Part shown: positions 8,237-16,249 of the stretch, in pieces
How the letters are laid out: each line of letters opens with the position of its first letter
Position numbering within the stretch: the first letter of the stretch is position 1
Assembly: GCA_029551925.1 (NCBI GenBank)
Contig: JAKPEO010000054.1
Location: 1-21,216 of the forward strand
Origin: a bacterium
GTDB lineage: Bacteria > JAGOBX01
DNA: 21,216 nucleotides
Reading direction: 5' to 3'
Notes under the pieces: model-generated
Database searches by the model: none
What the model saw: the letters and a program-made list of their open reading frames with translations, nothing else
Told to the model about the DNA's origin: nothing
Position numbers and translations under genes: made by a program

Positions 8237-9274
8237 TTATTTTTTCAATAAAACATTATCTTGAAAACCAAATGAACTATCGCAATTTTTACAACAATTC
8301 ATAATTTCGCGGTATTTTAACACACTTTCACGAAAATTTCTATATTTTTCTGAATTCCATATATCAGCAATATTATTTTGATTATTATAATCGCCTAATA
8401 CTGGTATTTTAAAAAACTCATAGCAGCACGGCAATATTGTTTTATTTGCTTTAATTATCAAAATAAACCACAGCCAAAAACAAAAATTTTTGTATTTCTT
8501 CGGCATTTTACTATTTTGCATTAATGTATTATTATTTCCGTATTTCTGTTCAATGAAATTATTAACAGCGCTTTGCGAATATGCATAACGCGGCTGAAAA
8601 TAATCTATTCCTAAATTATTATAAAACTGACGAGCACTTTCCAATTCTTCTAAATTATCATTAGTTATTAAATATCTTATTGTTATTAAAGGAAATTTAG
8701 AGTTATGCTTCTTTTTATACTTGATAATTTTTTTTATATTGTTATTTACCTTTTCTAAATTGCCACTGATATGATATTTTTCATAGATTTTCTGCGTTGC
8801 GCCAGATACTGAAAAAATAATCGATGAGCATTTAGAATTTATTAAGTTTTCAAATTGTTCGTCAGAAAAATTAAAATTGCCATTCGTGCTCGTTATAACA
8901 GCAATATTATTTTTTTCTGCATAATCAATCATTTCTATAATTTCAGAATTAAGAAATGGCTCGCCTGCAAAATATAATAATACACAAAATATGTAATCTT
9001 TTGTTTCATCAATTATTTTTTTGTAATCTCCAAATTTAAGAATAGTCCGCTTCTTTTCTACTGCTAAATTATAACCGCAATCTCGACAGCGTAAATTACA
9101 TAAATCTGTGGGTTCAATAACAAGAATAGACGGATATTTCGCCGCTTTATTTGAAATTGTCAGCCCATAAAAAAAATTAAAAAATAAATTAAAAATTTTT
9201 TTTATTGTTATTTTTTTACGAAGAAAAAAAATTATTAAGTAATTAATAATTTGTTTGGATTTTGAAAAATTCAT
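8237..9274 (-). CDS. radical SAM protein with SPASM-like C-terminal cysteines
   Basis: 345 residues. The motif EPTDLCNLRCRDC carries the CxxxCxxC set (Cys59, Cys63, Cys66) that binds the [4Fe-4S] cluster for SAM cleavage. It is followed by LYFAGEPFLNSEI (the GGEP-like SAM-binding motif) and ITSTNG. The C-terminal third has PCCYEFF and CCKNCDSSFGF, resembling the auxiliary-cluster (SPASM/twitch) region. The first 45 residues are basic and hydrophobic, as in radical SAM proteins of polysaccharide clusters. The start overlaps the acyltransferase stop by 4 nt (ATGA). Encoded among glycosyltransferases, it may modify a sugar or lipid-linked glycan; the reaction cannot be deduced. Confidence 0.8.
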   Translation of the reverse strand: MNFSKSKQIINYLIIFFLRKKITIKKIFNLFFNFFYGLTISNKAAKYPSILVIEPTDLCNLRCRDCGYNLAVEKKRTILKFGDYKKIIDETKDYIFCVLLYFAGEPFLNSEIIEMIDYAEKNNIAVITSTNGNFNFSDEQFENLINSKCSSIIFSVSGATQKIYEKYHISGNLEKVNNNIKKIIKYKKKHNSKFPLITIRYLITNDNLEELESARQFYNNLGIDYFQPRYAYSQSAVNNFIEQKYGNNNTLMQNSKMPKKYKNFCFWLWFILIIKANKTILPCCYEFFKIPVLGDYNNQNNIADIWNSEKYRNFRESVLKYREIMNCCKNCDSSFGFQDNVLLKK

Positions 9275-9828
9275 AATTCTATTGTTTTTATTTTTTTTGC
9301 GGGTATTCCAGCATACATACTATTTTTTTCAGTTTTAAAATTAATAAGCGAACAAGCAGCAATCATATTATTTTCAGCAATAACAGAATTATTTAAAATC
9401 GTAGAGTTAATACCTATAAAACTGCCAGATTTTGTAATTACCTTTCCATCGCGGCGCGGATAAATTTTCATTAAAGGATGGTCAGAATATCCGACATTAA
9501 GATGCGTATTTAAAAATATATTTGCCGACAGCGTGACATTATCTTCAATTATAATTTCATTGGCTAAATCAAATATACAATTCGGTCCTATATAAACATT
9601 GTTTCCTATTTTTAAATTCTTAAAACCATTAACATATAAATTTATAAATTTGCAATTTTCTTCGATAATAGTATTTTTTCCTATCTCTGCGCCGAATAAT
9701 TTGAGAAATATTATTTGCAATGGCGAAATAAAAAGAATTTTATAAAATACCATTATACAGCGATAAAATAAATATTTCACTAATCTTCCAGACGATATCT
9801 CGCTAAAATACTTCGGTAAAAAATTCAT
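9271..9828 (-). CDS. hexapeptide-repeat (left-handed beta-helix) acyltransferase
   Basis: 185 residues with isoleucine-rich hexapeptide periodicity (IGNNVYIGPNCIFDLANEIIIEDNVTLSANIFLNTH), an SDHPLMKIYPRRDGKV loop and a closing helix-turn IGINSTILNNSVIAENNMIAACSLINF…YAGIPAKKI. This is the usual layout of small O-acetyltransferases acting on surface sugars; the His in the FLNTH block is a candidate for the usual catalytic position. The N-terminal 45 residues are hydrophobic and basic, so membrane association is possible. It is the first gene of the minus-strand operon with radical SAM, GT2 and GT39-like genes and has its own promoter. Confidence 0.75.
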   Translation of the reverse strand: MNFLPKYFSEISSGRLVKYLFYRCIMVFYKILFISPLQIIFLKLFGAEIGKNTIIEENCKFINLYVNGFKNLKIGNNVYIGPNCIFDLANEIIIEDNVTLSANIFLNTHLNVGYSDHPLMKIYPRRDGKVITKSGSFIGINSTILNNSVIAENNMIAACSLINFKTEKNSMYAGIPAKKIKTIEL

Positions 9829-9837
9829 AATTTTGCA

Positions 9838-9865
9838 ATTATAAATAATTATTTTTTTTTATCAA
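9838..9865 (-). promoter_or_regulatory. sigma70-type promoter for the acyltransferase-radical SAM-GT2-GT39 operon
   Basis: Minus-strand TTGATA (9860-9865), a 16-bp spacer and TATAAT (9838-9843). The -10 box ends 9 nt before the ATG at 9828 with no Shine-Dalgarno sequence, again implying a near-leaderless message. The rest of the 133-bp divergent gap to 9962 is extremely AT-rich. No equally clear promoter is seen for the gene at 9962; TATTAA at 9946-9951, 10 nt before its ATG, is a weak candidate. Confidence 0.6.
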
Positions 9866-9961
9866 TAATTTTTTTCTTGTATTATATGAAAATATATTTT
9901 AAAATCATTTAAAAATAAAAAATATTTTTAAAATTTCAAAAAATTTATTAAATAATTTTTT

Positions 9962-12565
9962 ATGAATAAAATCAATAAAGTCAAAGTTGCTACTGGGATA
10001 TATTGGATAGAAATCAAAGAAGCAAATGTTCGCATTTTATGCGGCTGCCCTGCTGACAGCATCAAGCATTTGATGAAACGCGGATTAATCAATTCGCAAG
10101 AAAAAAATGGAATAATCTACGAAAGCGGACCGAATGTAATTTTATTATCAGACATTTTAATACAAAACGGCGAATTTTCAAATTTAGCGGAATTTCCCGT
10201 TTTACAAATGCTTTATAGACAAGGAATGATTCTACCTAAACACCCGAATAATACTGGCACTCGACCATTGATTATTGGTTCATATCAGCAAGTCAAATCA
10301 CAGTTAGAATATATCTACCGCGGAAATTACGGATTAATATCAGAACAGGAACTTATTTCAGCAGGCGTTGATGCAAATACTGCAAAAGAATTAATGCGTA
10401 TGAAATTAAAATTTGCGTTTGGTAAAATCAAACAAACCGAAGAATTATTAGACATCAGAATAATCGAAGATGATAAAATTGAAATAATGAATAATGTTTA
10501 TATCAAACGCAAAAAAATAAATATATTTGAAATAGAATATGAAAGTGAAAAAATCGAAGTTGATTTGAATCTCTGCGAAACAGAAAATTATGAAAGCGCT
10601 TATCCTCTCGGCTATTACACTATCACTCGCGAATATTTCAGTATATTGCATTCAGGCGACGGCGACGGCTGGGATACTAATCGCCCGACTATGTCAAGCA
10701 TAATAATATTTCAGGGAAAAATATATTTAATCGACGCAGGTCCTAATATTTCGTATTTTTTGAATGCGCTCGGTATAGGTATAAATGAAATCACCGGGAT
10801 ATTTCACACGCATTCGCACGATGACCATTTTTGCGGACTGCCGTTTTTAATGCAGACTGACCACAAAATAAAATACTATGCCACAAAATTAGTCAAATCG
10901 TCAGTTGCAAAAAAATTACAAGCATTATTCAATAAAACAGATGATTTATTTGACGATTTTTTTGAGTTCATCGAATTAAAAGAAAATAAATGGAACTCAA
11001 TAGACGGGTTAGAAGCGAGACCAATATTTTCTCCGCATCCAGTAGAGACTACAATATTTGTATTTCGCACTTTATCTGAAAACGGATACAAATATTATGG
11101 ACATTTTGCTGATATCATAGATTTAGACATTCTAAAAAATTGGATAACGCCAAGCAGCGTAGATATCGGTATTTCAGAAGATTTATACAACTCAACAAAA
11201 CAAGAATATTTACAAAAATTAGATTTAAAAAAAATAGATATAGGCGGCGGGTTAATACACGGAAATGCGCTGAATTTCAAAGACGATAAATCCACAAAAA
11301 TCATTTTATCGCATACTGCTTTGCCGCTGACAGACGAACAAAAAGAAATTGGTTCAGGCGCTGTGTTCGGAATGACAGATATATTAATACCTGCATATCG
11401 CGACTATATTTTAAAAAACGCTTATTATTCGCTAAAATCATATTTTCCGAATATTCCACAAAATCAAATAGAAATATTATTGAATAACAAAATACAATTA
11501 TTCAGACCAGAAGAAATAATTATAAAAAATTCTGAAAAAAGCGAATATGTATATTTGATACTTTCAGGTAATGTTGAAGGTATAAATGCAAATAAAAAAA
11601 TAAAACGAATATTATCTGCCGGCGCAATGATCGGTTTAAAATCTGCCGTGTTCAATAAATACGAAATGTTCACATTTCGCACAAAATCATATTGTAATAT
11701 TTTAATTATTTCAATTAAACTATTTAATGAATTTTTGAAGAATAATAATCTAATAGACAAATTTAAAGAATTAAATGACCGTAGATTATTTTTAGAAAAC
11801 ACTTGGCTATTTAGCAATATGGTTTCATATCAATTGCAAAATCATATAATTTTTAATATGAAATTAATTGAATATCCTAAAAATACAATTATAGAAAACA
11901 CAATTGACGGAATCTATATTATAAATAAAGGGAAAATAGAATTATCTATCAATGACTGTACAGTAGAAATTTTAAATAATTATGATTTTTTTAATGAGGC
12001 ATCTATTCTATACAATATCTATGATATATTCAAAAAAAAATGCCTGACTAATGTAAGTTTATATTTTTTACCAAAGAAATATATAAAAGATATACCTTCA
12101 ATTTATTGGAGGTTAGAAGAAATATACAATAAACGCTCAAGAAAAATTTTTAATAGTGAAATTATAAATAAAAATAATTTTGGCTGGCTTGAAGAATATT
12201 CAATTAATATCAAGGAAATAGATGAACAACACAAAAAATTATTTGAAATCACATATAAAATAATAAAATCATTTGATTTATGTAAAGATAAAAATGAAAT
12301 CAAAAAAACATTAGACAGACTTTTAGAATATACTCATTATCACTTTAAAAGCGAAGAAGAATATATGCAAAATTGCGGATATTCAGCGATTGATCAACAT
12401 ATCAATAAACATCAATATCTAATTAAAGAACTAAAAAAATATTACGATTATTTTTTAAATAACCGGCATTTTTCAAGCAATACTTTTATCTCATTTTTGA
12501 AATATTGGATAACAGAACACATTTTAACAGAAGACAAAAAATTAAGTTTTTTATGTTCGTCTTGA
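9962..12565 (+). CDS. metallo-beta-lactamase / dual cNMP-binding-like / hemerythrin fusion protein
   Basis: 867 residues with no signal peptide or membrane segment. Residues 1-200 form an N-terminal region (GIYWIEIKEANVRILCGCPADSIKHLMKRGLI) that I have seen only in front of this kind of MBL fusion. Residues about 200-470 are a metallo-beta-lactamase-fold domain with HTHSHDDHFCG near 283 (HxHxDH zinc/iron ligands), a candidate bridging Asp in YGHFADIID and a distal His in LSHTALP. Residues about 500-610 and 615-715 look like two cyclic-nucleotide-binding beta-barrels (YLILSGNVEG and IYIINKGKIELS), both lacking a clear GE…RxA phosphate-binding cassette. Residues about 745-865 are a hemerythrin with DEQHKKLF, HYHFKSEEEY, HINKH and HILTED, the full diiron ligand set. 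A role in O2/NO-responsive signalling is inferred. It is transcribed away from the glycan operon. Confidence 0.8.
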   Translation: MNKINKVKVATGIYWIEIKEANVRILCGCPADSIKHLMKRGLINSQEKNGIIYESGPNVILLSDILIQNGEFSNLAEFPVLQMLYRQGMILPKHPNNTGTRPLIIGSYQQVKSQLEYIYRGNYGLISEQELISAGVDANTAKELMRMKLKFAFGKIKQTEELLDIRIIEDDKIEIMNNVYIKRKKINIFEIEYESEKIEVDLNLCETENYESAYPLGYYTITREYFSILHSGDGDGWDTNRPTMSSIIIFQGKIYLIDAGPNISYFLNALGIGINEITGIFHTHSHDDHFCGLPFLMQTDHKIKYYATKLVKSSVAKKLQALFNKTDDLFDDFFEFIELKENKWNSIDGLEARPIFSPHPVETTIFVFRTLSENGYKYYGHFADIIDLDILKNWITPSSVDIGISEDLYNSTKQEYLQKLDLKKIDIGGGLIHGNALNFKDDKSTKIILSHTALPLTDEQKEIGSGAVFGMTDILIPAYRDYILKNAYYSLKSYFPNIPQNQIEILLNNKIQLFRPEEIIIKNSEKSEYVYLILSGNVEGINANKKIKRILSAGAMIGLKSAVFNKYEMFTFRTKSYCNILIISIKLFNEFLKNNNLIDKFKELNDRRLFLENTWLFSNMVSYQLQNHIIFNMKLIEYPKNTIIENTIDGIYIINKGKIELSINDCTVEILNNYDFFNEASILYNIYDIFKKKCLTNVSLYFLPKKYIKDIPSIYWRLEEIYNKRSRKIFNSEIINKNNFGWLEEYSINIKEIDEQHKKLFEITYKIIKSFDLCKDKNEIKKTLDRLLEYTHYHFKSEEEYMQNCGYSAIDQHINKHQYLIKELKKYYDYFLNNRHFSSNTFISFLKYWITEHILTEDKKLSFLCSS

Positions 12566-12597
12566 AAAATTTTTTTTTACTAAACTATTCAATTTTT

Positions 12598-13368
12598 TTA
12601 TCTATCGCCGCTAATTAATCCGCCTAATAATCCGCCGCCAAGACCAGCAGCGCCTGTTTTTTCTTCGCGCTTAGCATATTTTGAACCAGCATAAATACGA
12701 TCCGCTAATCGAGAAAATGGCAAACTTTGCAAATATACAATGCCCGGTCCTGTGACTTGCGCAAAGAACAAGCCCTCGCCGCCAAACAGCGCATTTTTAA
12801 AGCCGCCAACAAATTTTATATCATAGTCAATTGTAGATGAAAACGCTACAAGGCAGCCAGTATCAACTTTCAAACTCTCGCCATTAGCCAATCTTTTTTC
12901 AATAACAGCGCCGCCAGCGTGAATAAATGCAAGACCATCGCCAGTTAATTTCTGCAATATAAAACCTTCGCCGCCAAACAGACCGGCGCCAATTTTTTTT
13001 GTAAATGCTATTTCTATTTCTATACCTTGCGCAGCGCATAAAAAAGCGTCTTTTTGGCAAAGAAAATTGCCATTGTATTTCGCTAAATCAATAGGTATTA
13101 TTTTGCCCGGATAAGGCGCGGCAAAAGCAATATGTTTTTTTCCTGACTTTCCGCCGTGAACAAAAGTAGTAATAAAAAAACTTTCACCTGTAATCATTCT
13201 TTTAAAGCCATTAAATATTCCACCACCTGTATTTGTCTGCATCTGTATATCATCTTCCATATACATCATAGCGCCCGCTTCTGCGCGCACGCCTTCACCC
13301 GGATCCAATTCTATTTCAACTAACTGCATATCATCGCCAAAAATTTTATAATCTACAACATCAGCCAT
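12598..13368 (-). CDS. AIM24 / TIGR00266-family protein
   Basis: 256 residues, glycine-rich beta-structure. Motifs [26 protein letters not shown]-like at the N-terminus, [34 protein letters not shown] and [24 protein letters not shown] are characteristic of the AIM24 family (PF01987). The C-terminus is the usual Gly-rich tail ending in LGGLISGDR. The biochemical role is unknown; the eukaryotic homologue is a mitochondrial protein. AAGGAG lies about 12 nt before the ATG, in contrast to the leaderless genes nearby. It is convergent with the MBL-hemerythrin gene (32-nt gap) and divergent from rluB. Confidence 0.85.
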   Translation of the reverse strand: MADVVDYKIFGDDMQLVEIELDPGEGVRAEAGAMMYMEDDIQMQTNTGGGIFNGFKRMITGESFFITTFVHGGKSGKKHIAFAAPYPGKIIPIDLAKYNGNFLCQKDAFLCAAQGIEIEIAFTKKIGAGLFGGEGFILQKLTGDGLAFIHAGGAVIEKRLANGESLKVDTGCLVAFSSTIDYDIKFVGGFKNALFGGEGLFFAQVTGPGIVYLQSLPFSRLADRIYAGSKYAKREEKTGAAGLGGGLLGGLISGDR

Positions 13369-13413
13369 TTTTCAACATTCTCCTTTTAAAAAAAATTTAA
13401 TTATCCAAAAATC

Positions 13414-13441
13414 ATTTTACATTTTATCATTTTAAATTCAA
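13414..13441 (-). promoter_or_regulatory. probable promoter for the AIM24-family gene
   Basis: Minus-strand TTGAAT (13436-13441), a 16-bp spacer and TAAAAT (13414-13419). The predicted leader is about 40 nt and contains the AAGGAG ribosome-binding site. The surrounding DNA is AT-rich, so chance matches are possible. Confidence 0.4.
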
Positions 13442-13451
13442 GATAAAATTA

Positions 13452-13480
13452 TTGAATTTTTATTTTTATTTTTATATAAT
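13452..13480 (+). promoter_or_regulatory. sigma70-type promoter for rluB-pheA
   Basis: TTGAAT (13452-13457), a 17-bp spacer and TATAAT (13475-13480). The ATG is 34 nt further at 13515 and is preceded by an AAGGA Shine-Dalgarno at 13501-13505. This is the one clear initiating gene here with a conventional leader. Confidence 0.6.
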
Positions 13481-13514
13481 ATTTATTCTAAATTTTTGTT
13501 AAGGAAATATAAAG

Positions 13515-14240
13515 ATGAAATTAGTAAAATACCTCGCTGACTGCGAAGTGGCAGCGCGCAGAAAATGCGCTGAACTAATAAAAAGTGGAATAGTATCAGT
13601 TAACAATAAAACCATAAAAAATCCGCTATTTGAAATAGACGCAGAAAACGATATTATCAAAGTCGAAGGGAAAATTATAAAAAAATCTAAAAAAAATATT
13701 CAAAAATTATATATACTGTTTTACAAACCGGAAAAATGTATTACAAGCGTAAGCGATGATAAAGGCAGAACAACTGTGATGGATTATCTCCAAAAAATTC
13801 GCGGCTGGAAAACGCTCTATCCTGTTGGCAGATTGGATTATGACACCGAAGGATTGCTAATCTTAACTAATGACGGCGATTATGCTCAAAAAATCCAGCA
13901 TCCATCAAATAAAATAATAAAAACTTATTTAGCGAAAGTCAAAGGAATACCAACGCCAAAAGAACTTGAAAAATTAACAAAAAATATCAAAGTAGATGGC
14001 GAATTTGTCAGATGCATATCTGCAAAATTAGTTGAAAAATTAAAAGCCAATTCTTGGATTGAACTAAAAATCATTTCCGGTCAAAATCGTATTATCAGAA
14101 AACTATGCGATTATATAAATCATTCTGTAATAAAACTTATTAGAACAGGCATCGGCGGTTTTAATTTAAAAGATATACCGCTGACAAAAGGCGGGTATAT
14201 TATTATGAACAATATTCAAAAGGATTATGTGTTTAAATGA
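13515..14240 (+). CDS. rluB: RluB/RsuA-family rRNA pseudouridine synthase
   Basis: 241 residues. An S4 RNA-binding domain occupies about residues 1-55 (MKLVKYLADCEVAARRKCAELIKSG; VSVNNKTI). The catalytic domain follows, with YPVGRLDYDTEGLLILTNDGDYAQKIQHPS, in which Asp108 is the predicted nucleophile for uridine isomerisation. The later GQNRIIRKLCDYINH and LIRTGIGGF blocks are standard for the family. RluB modifies 23S rRNA and RsuA 16S rRNA; the sequence fits RluB-type proteins better, but that assignment is provisional. Its stop overlaps the pheA start by 4 nt (ATGA), so the two are translationally coupled. Confidence 0.85.
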   Translation: MKLVKYLADCEVAARRKCAELIKSGIVSVNNKTIKNPLFEIDAENDIIKVEGKIIKKSKKNIQKLYILFYKPEKCITSVSDDKGRTTVMDYLQKIRGWKTLYPVGRLDYDTEGLLILTNDGDYAQKIQHPSNKIIKTYLAKVKGIPTPKELEKLTKNIKVDGEFVRCISAKLVEKLKANSWIELKIISGQNRIIRKLCDYINHSVIKLIRTGIGGFNLKDIPLTKGGYIIMNNIQKDYVFK

Positions 14241-15307
14241 AAAAAAATGAAATAGATTGGTATCGTCAAAAGATAAATAAAATAGATGAAAAAATTGTAA
14301 AATTATTAAATCAGCGATTGCATTTAGCAAAAGCAATAGGAAATATTAAACATAATTTAGGATTACCGGTATTTGATCCTGTTAGAGAAAACGAAGTTTA
14401 TAAAAAAATCAATAGTTTAAATTCTATTTTTCCTCAAGAATTACTTGACGAAGTTTATTCTAATATAATGGCTGCAGCGCGGGCAATAGAACGAAAATTA
14501 AAAATTATTTATTTAGGACCTGCAGGTTCATTTACTCATATTGCTGCGAAAAAAAAATTCAAAGATGCAGAGTTACTCGAAGCGAATTCTATTGTCACTG
14601 TTTTTACAGAAGTAGAAAAAAACATCGGCGATTACGGTATTGTGCCAATTGAAAATTCTAATAATGGCGTAGTGACTAATACTCTTGATAAATTATTAAC
14701 TACTTCATTAAATATCGTCGGCGAAATATTATCAAAAGTATCGCACAATCTAATATCAAAAGAAAAAAAAATTGAAAATGTGAGAATAATATATTCGCAC
14801 CCGCAAGTTTTTGGTCAATGCGAAAACTGGATATCCGCTAATTTTAAAAATAATATTCAACTCGTGCCAGTAGAAAGCACTGCGCTTGCCGCAGAATTAG
14901 CGGCAAAAAACAAAAATGTCGCGGCAATAGCGAGCGAACTTGCAGCTGAAATTTACAAGCTCAATACTCTGGCAAAAAATATTGAAGATTACAAAAATAA
15001 CACCACGCGATTTTTGATTATCGGCAAACAGCAAAACAAACCTACTGGCAATGATAAGACATCTATCGCATTTGCCGCGAAAGATAAAGTTGGGATATTA
15101 TATAAATGCCTTGAACCATTTGCTCAAAATAAAATTAACCTTACAAAAATAGAATCAAGACCTGCGAAAAATGTCGCTTGGAATTATGTTTTTTTTGTGG
15201 ATTTTATCGGACATATTTCAGATTTAAAAGTAAAGAAAACATTAGAAAAATTAGATAATTATTGTTCATTTATTAAAATATTGGGCTCGTATCCTGTAAA
15301 ACAATAA
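14237..15307 (+). CDS. pheA: bifunctional chorismate mutase / prephenate dehydratase
   Basis: 356 residues. Residues about 1-90 are an AroQ-type chorismate mutase (WYRQKINKIDEKIVKLLNQR, IGNIKHNLGLPVFDPVRENEV). Residues about 92-265 are prephenate dehydratase (IIYLGPAGSFTHIAA; YGIVPIENSNNGVV; YSHPQVFGQC; and NNTTRFLIIG carrying the TRF catalytic motif). Residues about 275-350 are an ACT domain with GILYKCLEPFAQNKINLTKIESRP, the usual phenylalanine-binding regulatory site. It converts chorismate through prephenate to phenylpyruvate in phenylalanine synthesis. Intact motifs suggest a functional, feedback-regulated enzyme, so the organism probably makes its own phenylalanine. It is co-transcribed with rluB. 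Confidence 0.93.
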   Translation: MKKNEIDWYRQKINKIDEKIVKLLNQRLHLAKAIGNIKHNLGLPVFDPVRENEVYKKINSLNSIFPQELLDEVYSNIMAAARAIERKLKIIYLGPAGSFTHIAAKKKFKDAELLEANSIVTVFTEVEKNIGDYGIVPIENSNNGVVTNTLDKLLTTSLNIVGEILSKVSHNLISKEKKIENVRIIYSHPQVFGQCENWISANFKNNIQLVPVESTALAAELAAKNKNVAAIASELAAEIYKLNTLAKNIEDYKNNTTRFLIIGKQQNKPTGNDKTSIAFAAKDKVGILYKCLEPFAQNKINLTKIESRPAKNVAWNYVFFVDFIGHISDLKVKKTLEKLDNYCSFIKILGSYPVKQ

Positions 15308-15330
15308 AATAAAAAATATACTTGCGGTAT

Positions 15331-15356
15331 TTTGAGTATTTGCGCAAATACTCAAA
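15331..15356. repeat. 26-bp perfect palindrome
   Basis: Left half TTTGAGTATTTGC and right half GCAAATACTCAAA are exact reverse complements with no spacer. It lies between the convergent 3' ends of pheA and the zinc-ribbon gene. Neither side is followed directly by a T-run, so it is not a textbook terminator, though it may act as a bidirectional one. It shares the central TGCGCA with the palindrome at 8182-8211. Confidence 0.8.
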
Positions 15357-15365
15357 TGTTAAACA

Positions 15366-15794
15366 TTACGGCTTATTCAAAAAATATCTTAAAATCATTA
15401 TAATAGCAAGCGTAAAAAAAATAGTCGCTATACTTCTTAAAAATAAAATATTATTTTTTATCCCGATTTTTTCAGCTATATTTGACGAGCCAAACGGAAA
15501 AAAAAACAGTCCAACGCTAAAATCAATAGTTAATAAAATTGCAATCCAATAGATCATACTTTTAAATATTACCATTAATAGAGGATATAATATCAAACTC
15601 ATTTTTATTGAAGATTGCGAATGACTATAATATTTTTCTGTATGCTCAAGAAATTTTTTTATTTTTTCTATATGATTATTATCGCCGCACCCGTAAAATA
15701 TTGATTTATTAAAATAAGCATTTTTTCCGTAAATTACATTTAATTCATTTTTATCTTTTAAAGCATTGCACCACAAACATTTTATTTTTTCCAT
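15366..15794 (-). CDS. small zinc-ribbon-like membrane protein of unknown function
   Basis: 142 residues. The N-terminus has CLWC (Cys6, Cys9) and a second candidate metal pair at Cys36 and His41 (YGCGDNNH), suggesting an incomplete or unusual zinc ribbon. A charged stretch (about 42-60) follows and then three or so hydrophobic segments (about 64-80, 82-100, 115-138). I do not recognise a family. It begins 29 nt after the RsbW-like gene stops, on the same strand, so it may be the last gene of the microcompartment operon. No separate promoter is obvious. A small plus-strand reading frame inside it is a shadow. Confidence 0.6.
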   Translation of the reverse strand: MEKIKCLWCNALKDKNELNVIYGKNAYFNKSIFYGCGDNNHIEKIKKFLEHTEKYYSHSQSSIKMSLILYPLLMVIFKSMIYWIAILLTIDFSVGLFFFPFGSSNIAEKIGIKNNILFLRSIATIFFTLAIIMILRYFLNKP

Positions 15795-15823
15795 AAATTT
15801 ATCGGTTGTTATAAATTAATTTA

Positions 15824-16249
15824 TTATTTCATTTTTTTTTCGACAATTACTCTGTTTTTCTTTTCAGGAGTAAAAGTATATGAGATATGACTTGATACTT
15901 CCTTGACAAATTTTATACCTAATCCGCCGATCGGTAAATCCTCAATCGGCACATCATAATTAGGAGTTTTGATATATTGCAACAAATCAAACTGCGGGCC
16001 ATCATCTTCAAATGTCAATTGAATTGTATTATTATTTATTAATAGCGCTTCAAAAAAAAACACGCGGTTTTTATCTTTATTATACGCATATTTAATAATA
16101 TTGCTGACCATCTCATCTACTACCAAACAAACCTCATTTATCCGTTCAGAAGCAAATCCATATTTAATTAATTCTTCTTTTAATTTTCCGATTATAAAGC
16201 CAATAGAAGTAAAACTCGCATAAAAATTATTTTGAATTATAACATTCAT
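15824..16249 (-). CDS. RsbW/SpoIIAB-like ATPase (HATPase_c_2 anti-sigma-type kinase)
   Basis: 141 residues, a stand-alone GHKL ATPase domain. The N-box is VVDEMVSNIIKYAY (Glu46, Asn50), G1 is EDDGPQFD (Asp83, Gly84), and G2 is IGGLGIKFVKEV (about 107-117). This layout matches PF13581 serine kinases such as RsbW, which phosphorylate an STAS anti-anti-sigma factor or bind a sigma factor. No STAS protein, PP2C phosphatase or sigma factor is encoded in the window. Its ATG directly follows the TAA of the LUD gene, with AGGGA a few bases upstream inside that gene, so translation is coupled. Position at the tail of the microcompartment operon suggests regulation linked to it. Confidence 0.75.
   Translation of the reverse strand: MNVIIQNNFYASFTSIGFIIGKLKEELIKYGFASERINEVCLVVDEMVSNIIKYAYNKDKNRVFFFEALLINNNTIQLTFEDDGPQFDLLQYIKTPNYDVPIEDLPIGGLGIKFVKEVSSHISYTFTPEKKNRVIVEKKMK

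Noticed and set aside
10448-12303. Minus-strand frames inside the MBL-hemerythrin gene
   Set aside because: All sit opposite recognised domains and have Phe/Ile-rich shadow composition.
15322-15552. Plus-strand 76-codon frame after pheA
   Set aside because: It begins in the palindrome and lies opposite the zinc-ribbon membrane gene; the hydrophobic and basic runs mirror that gene.
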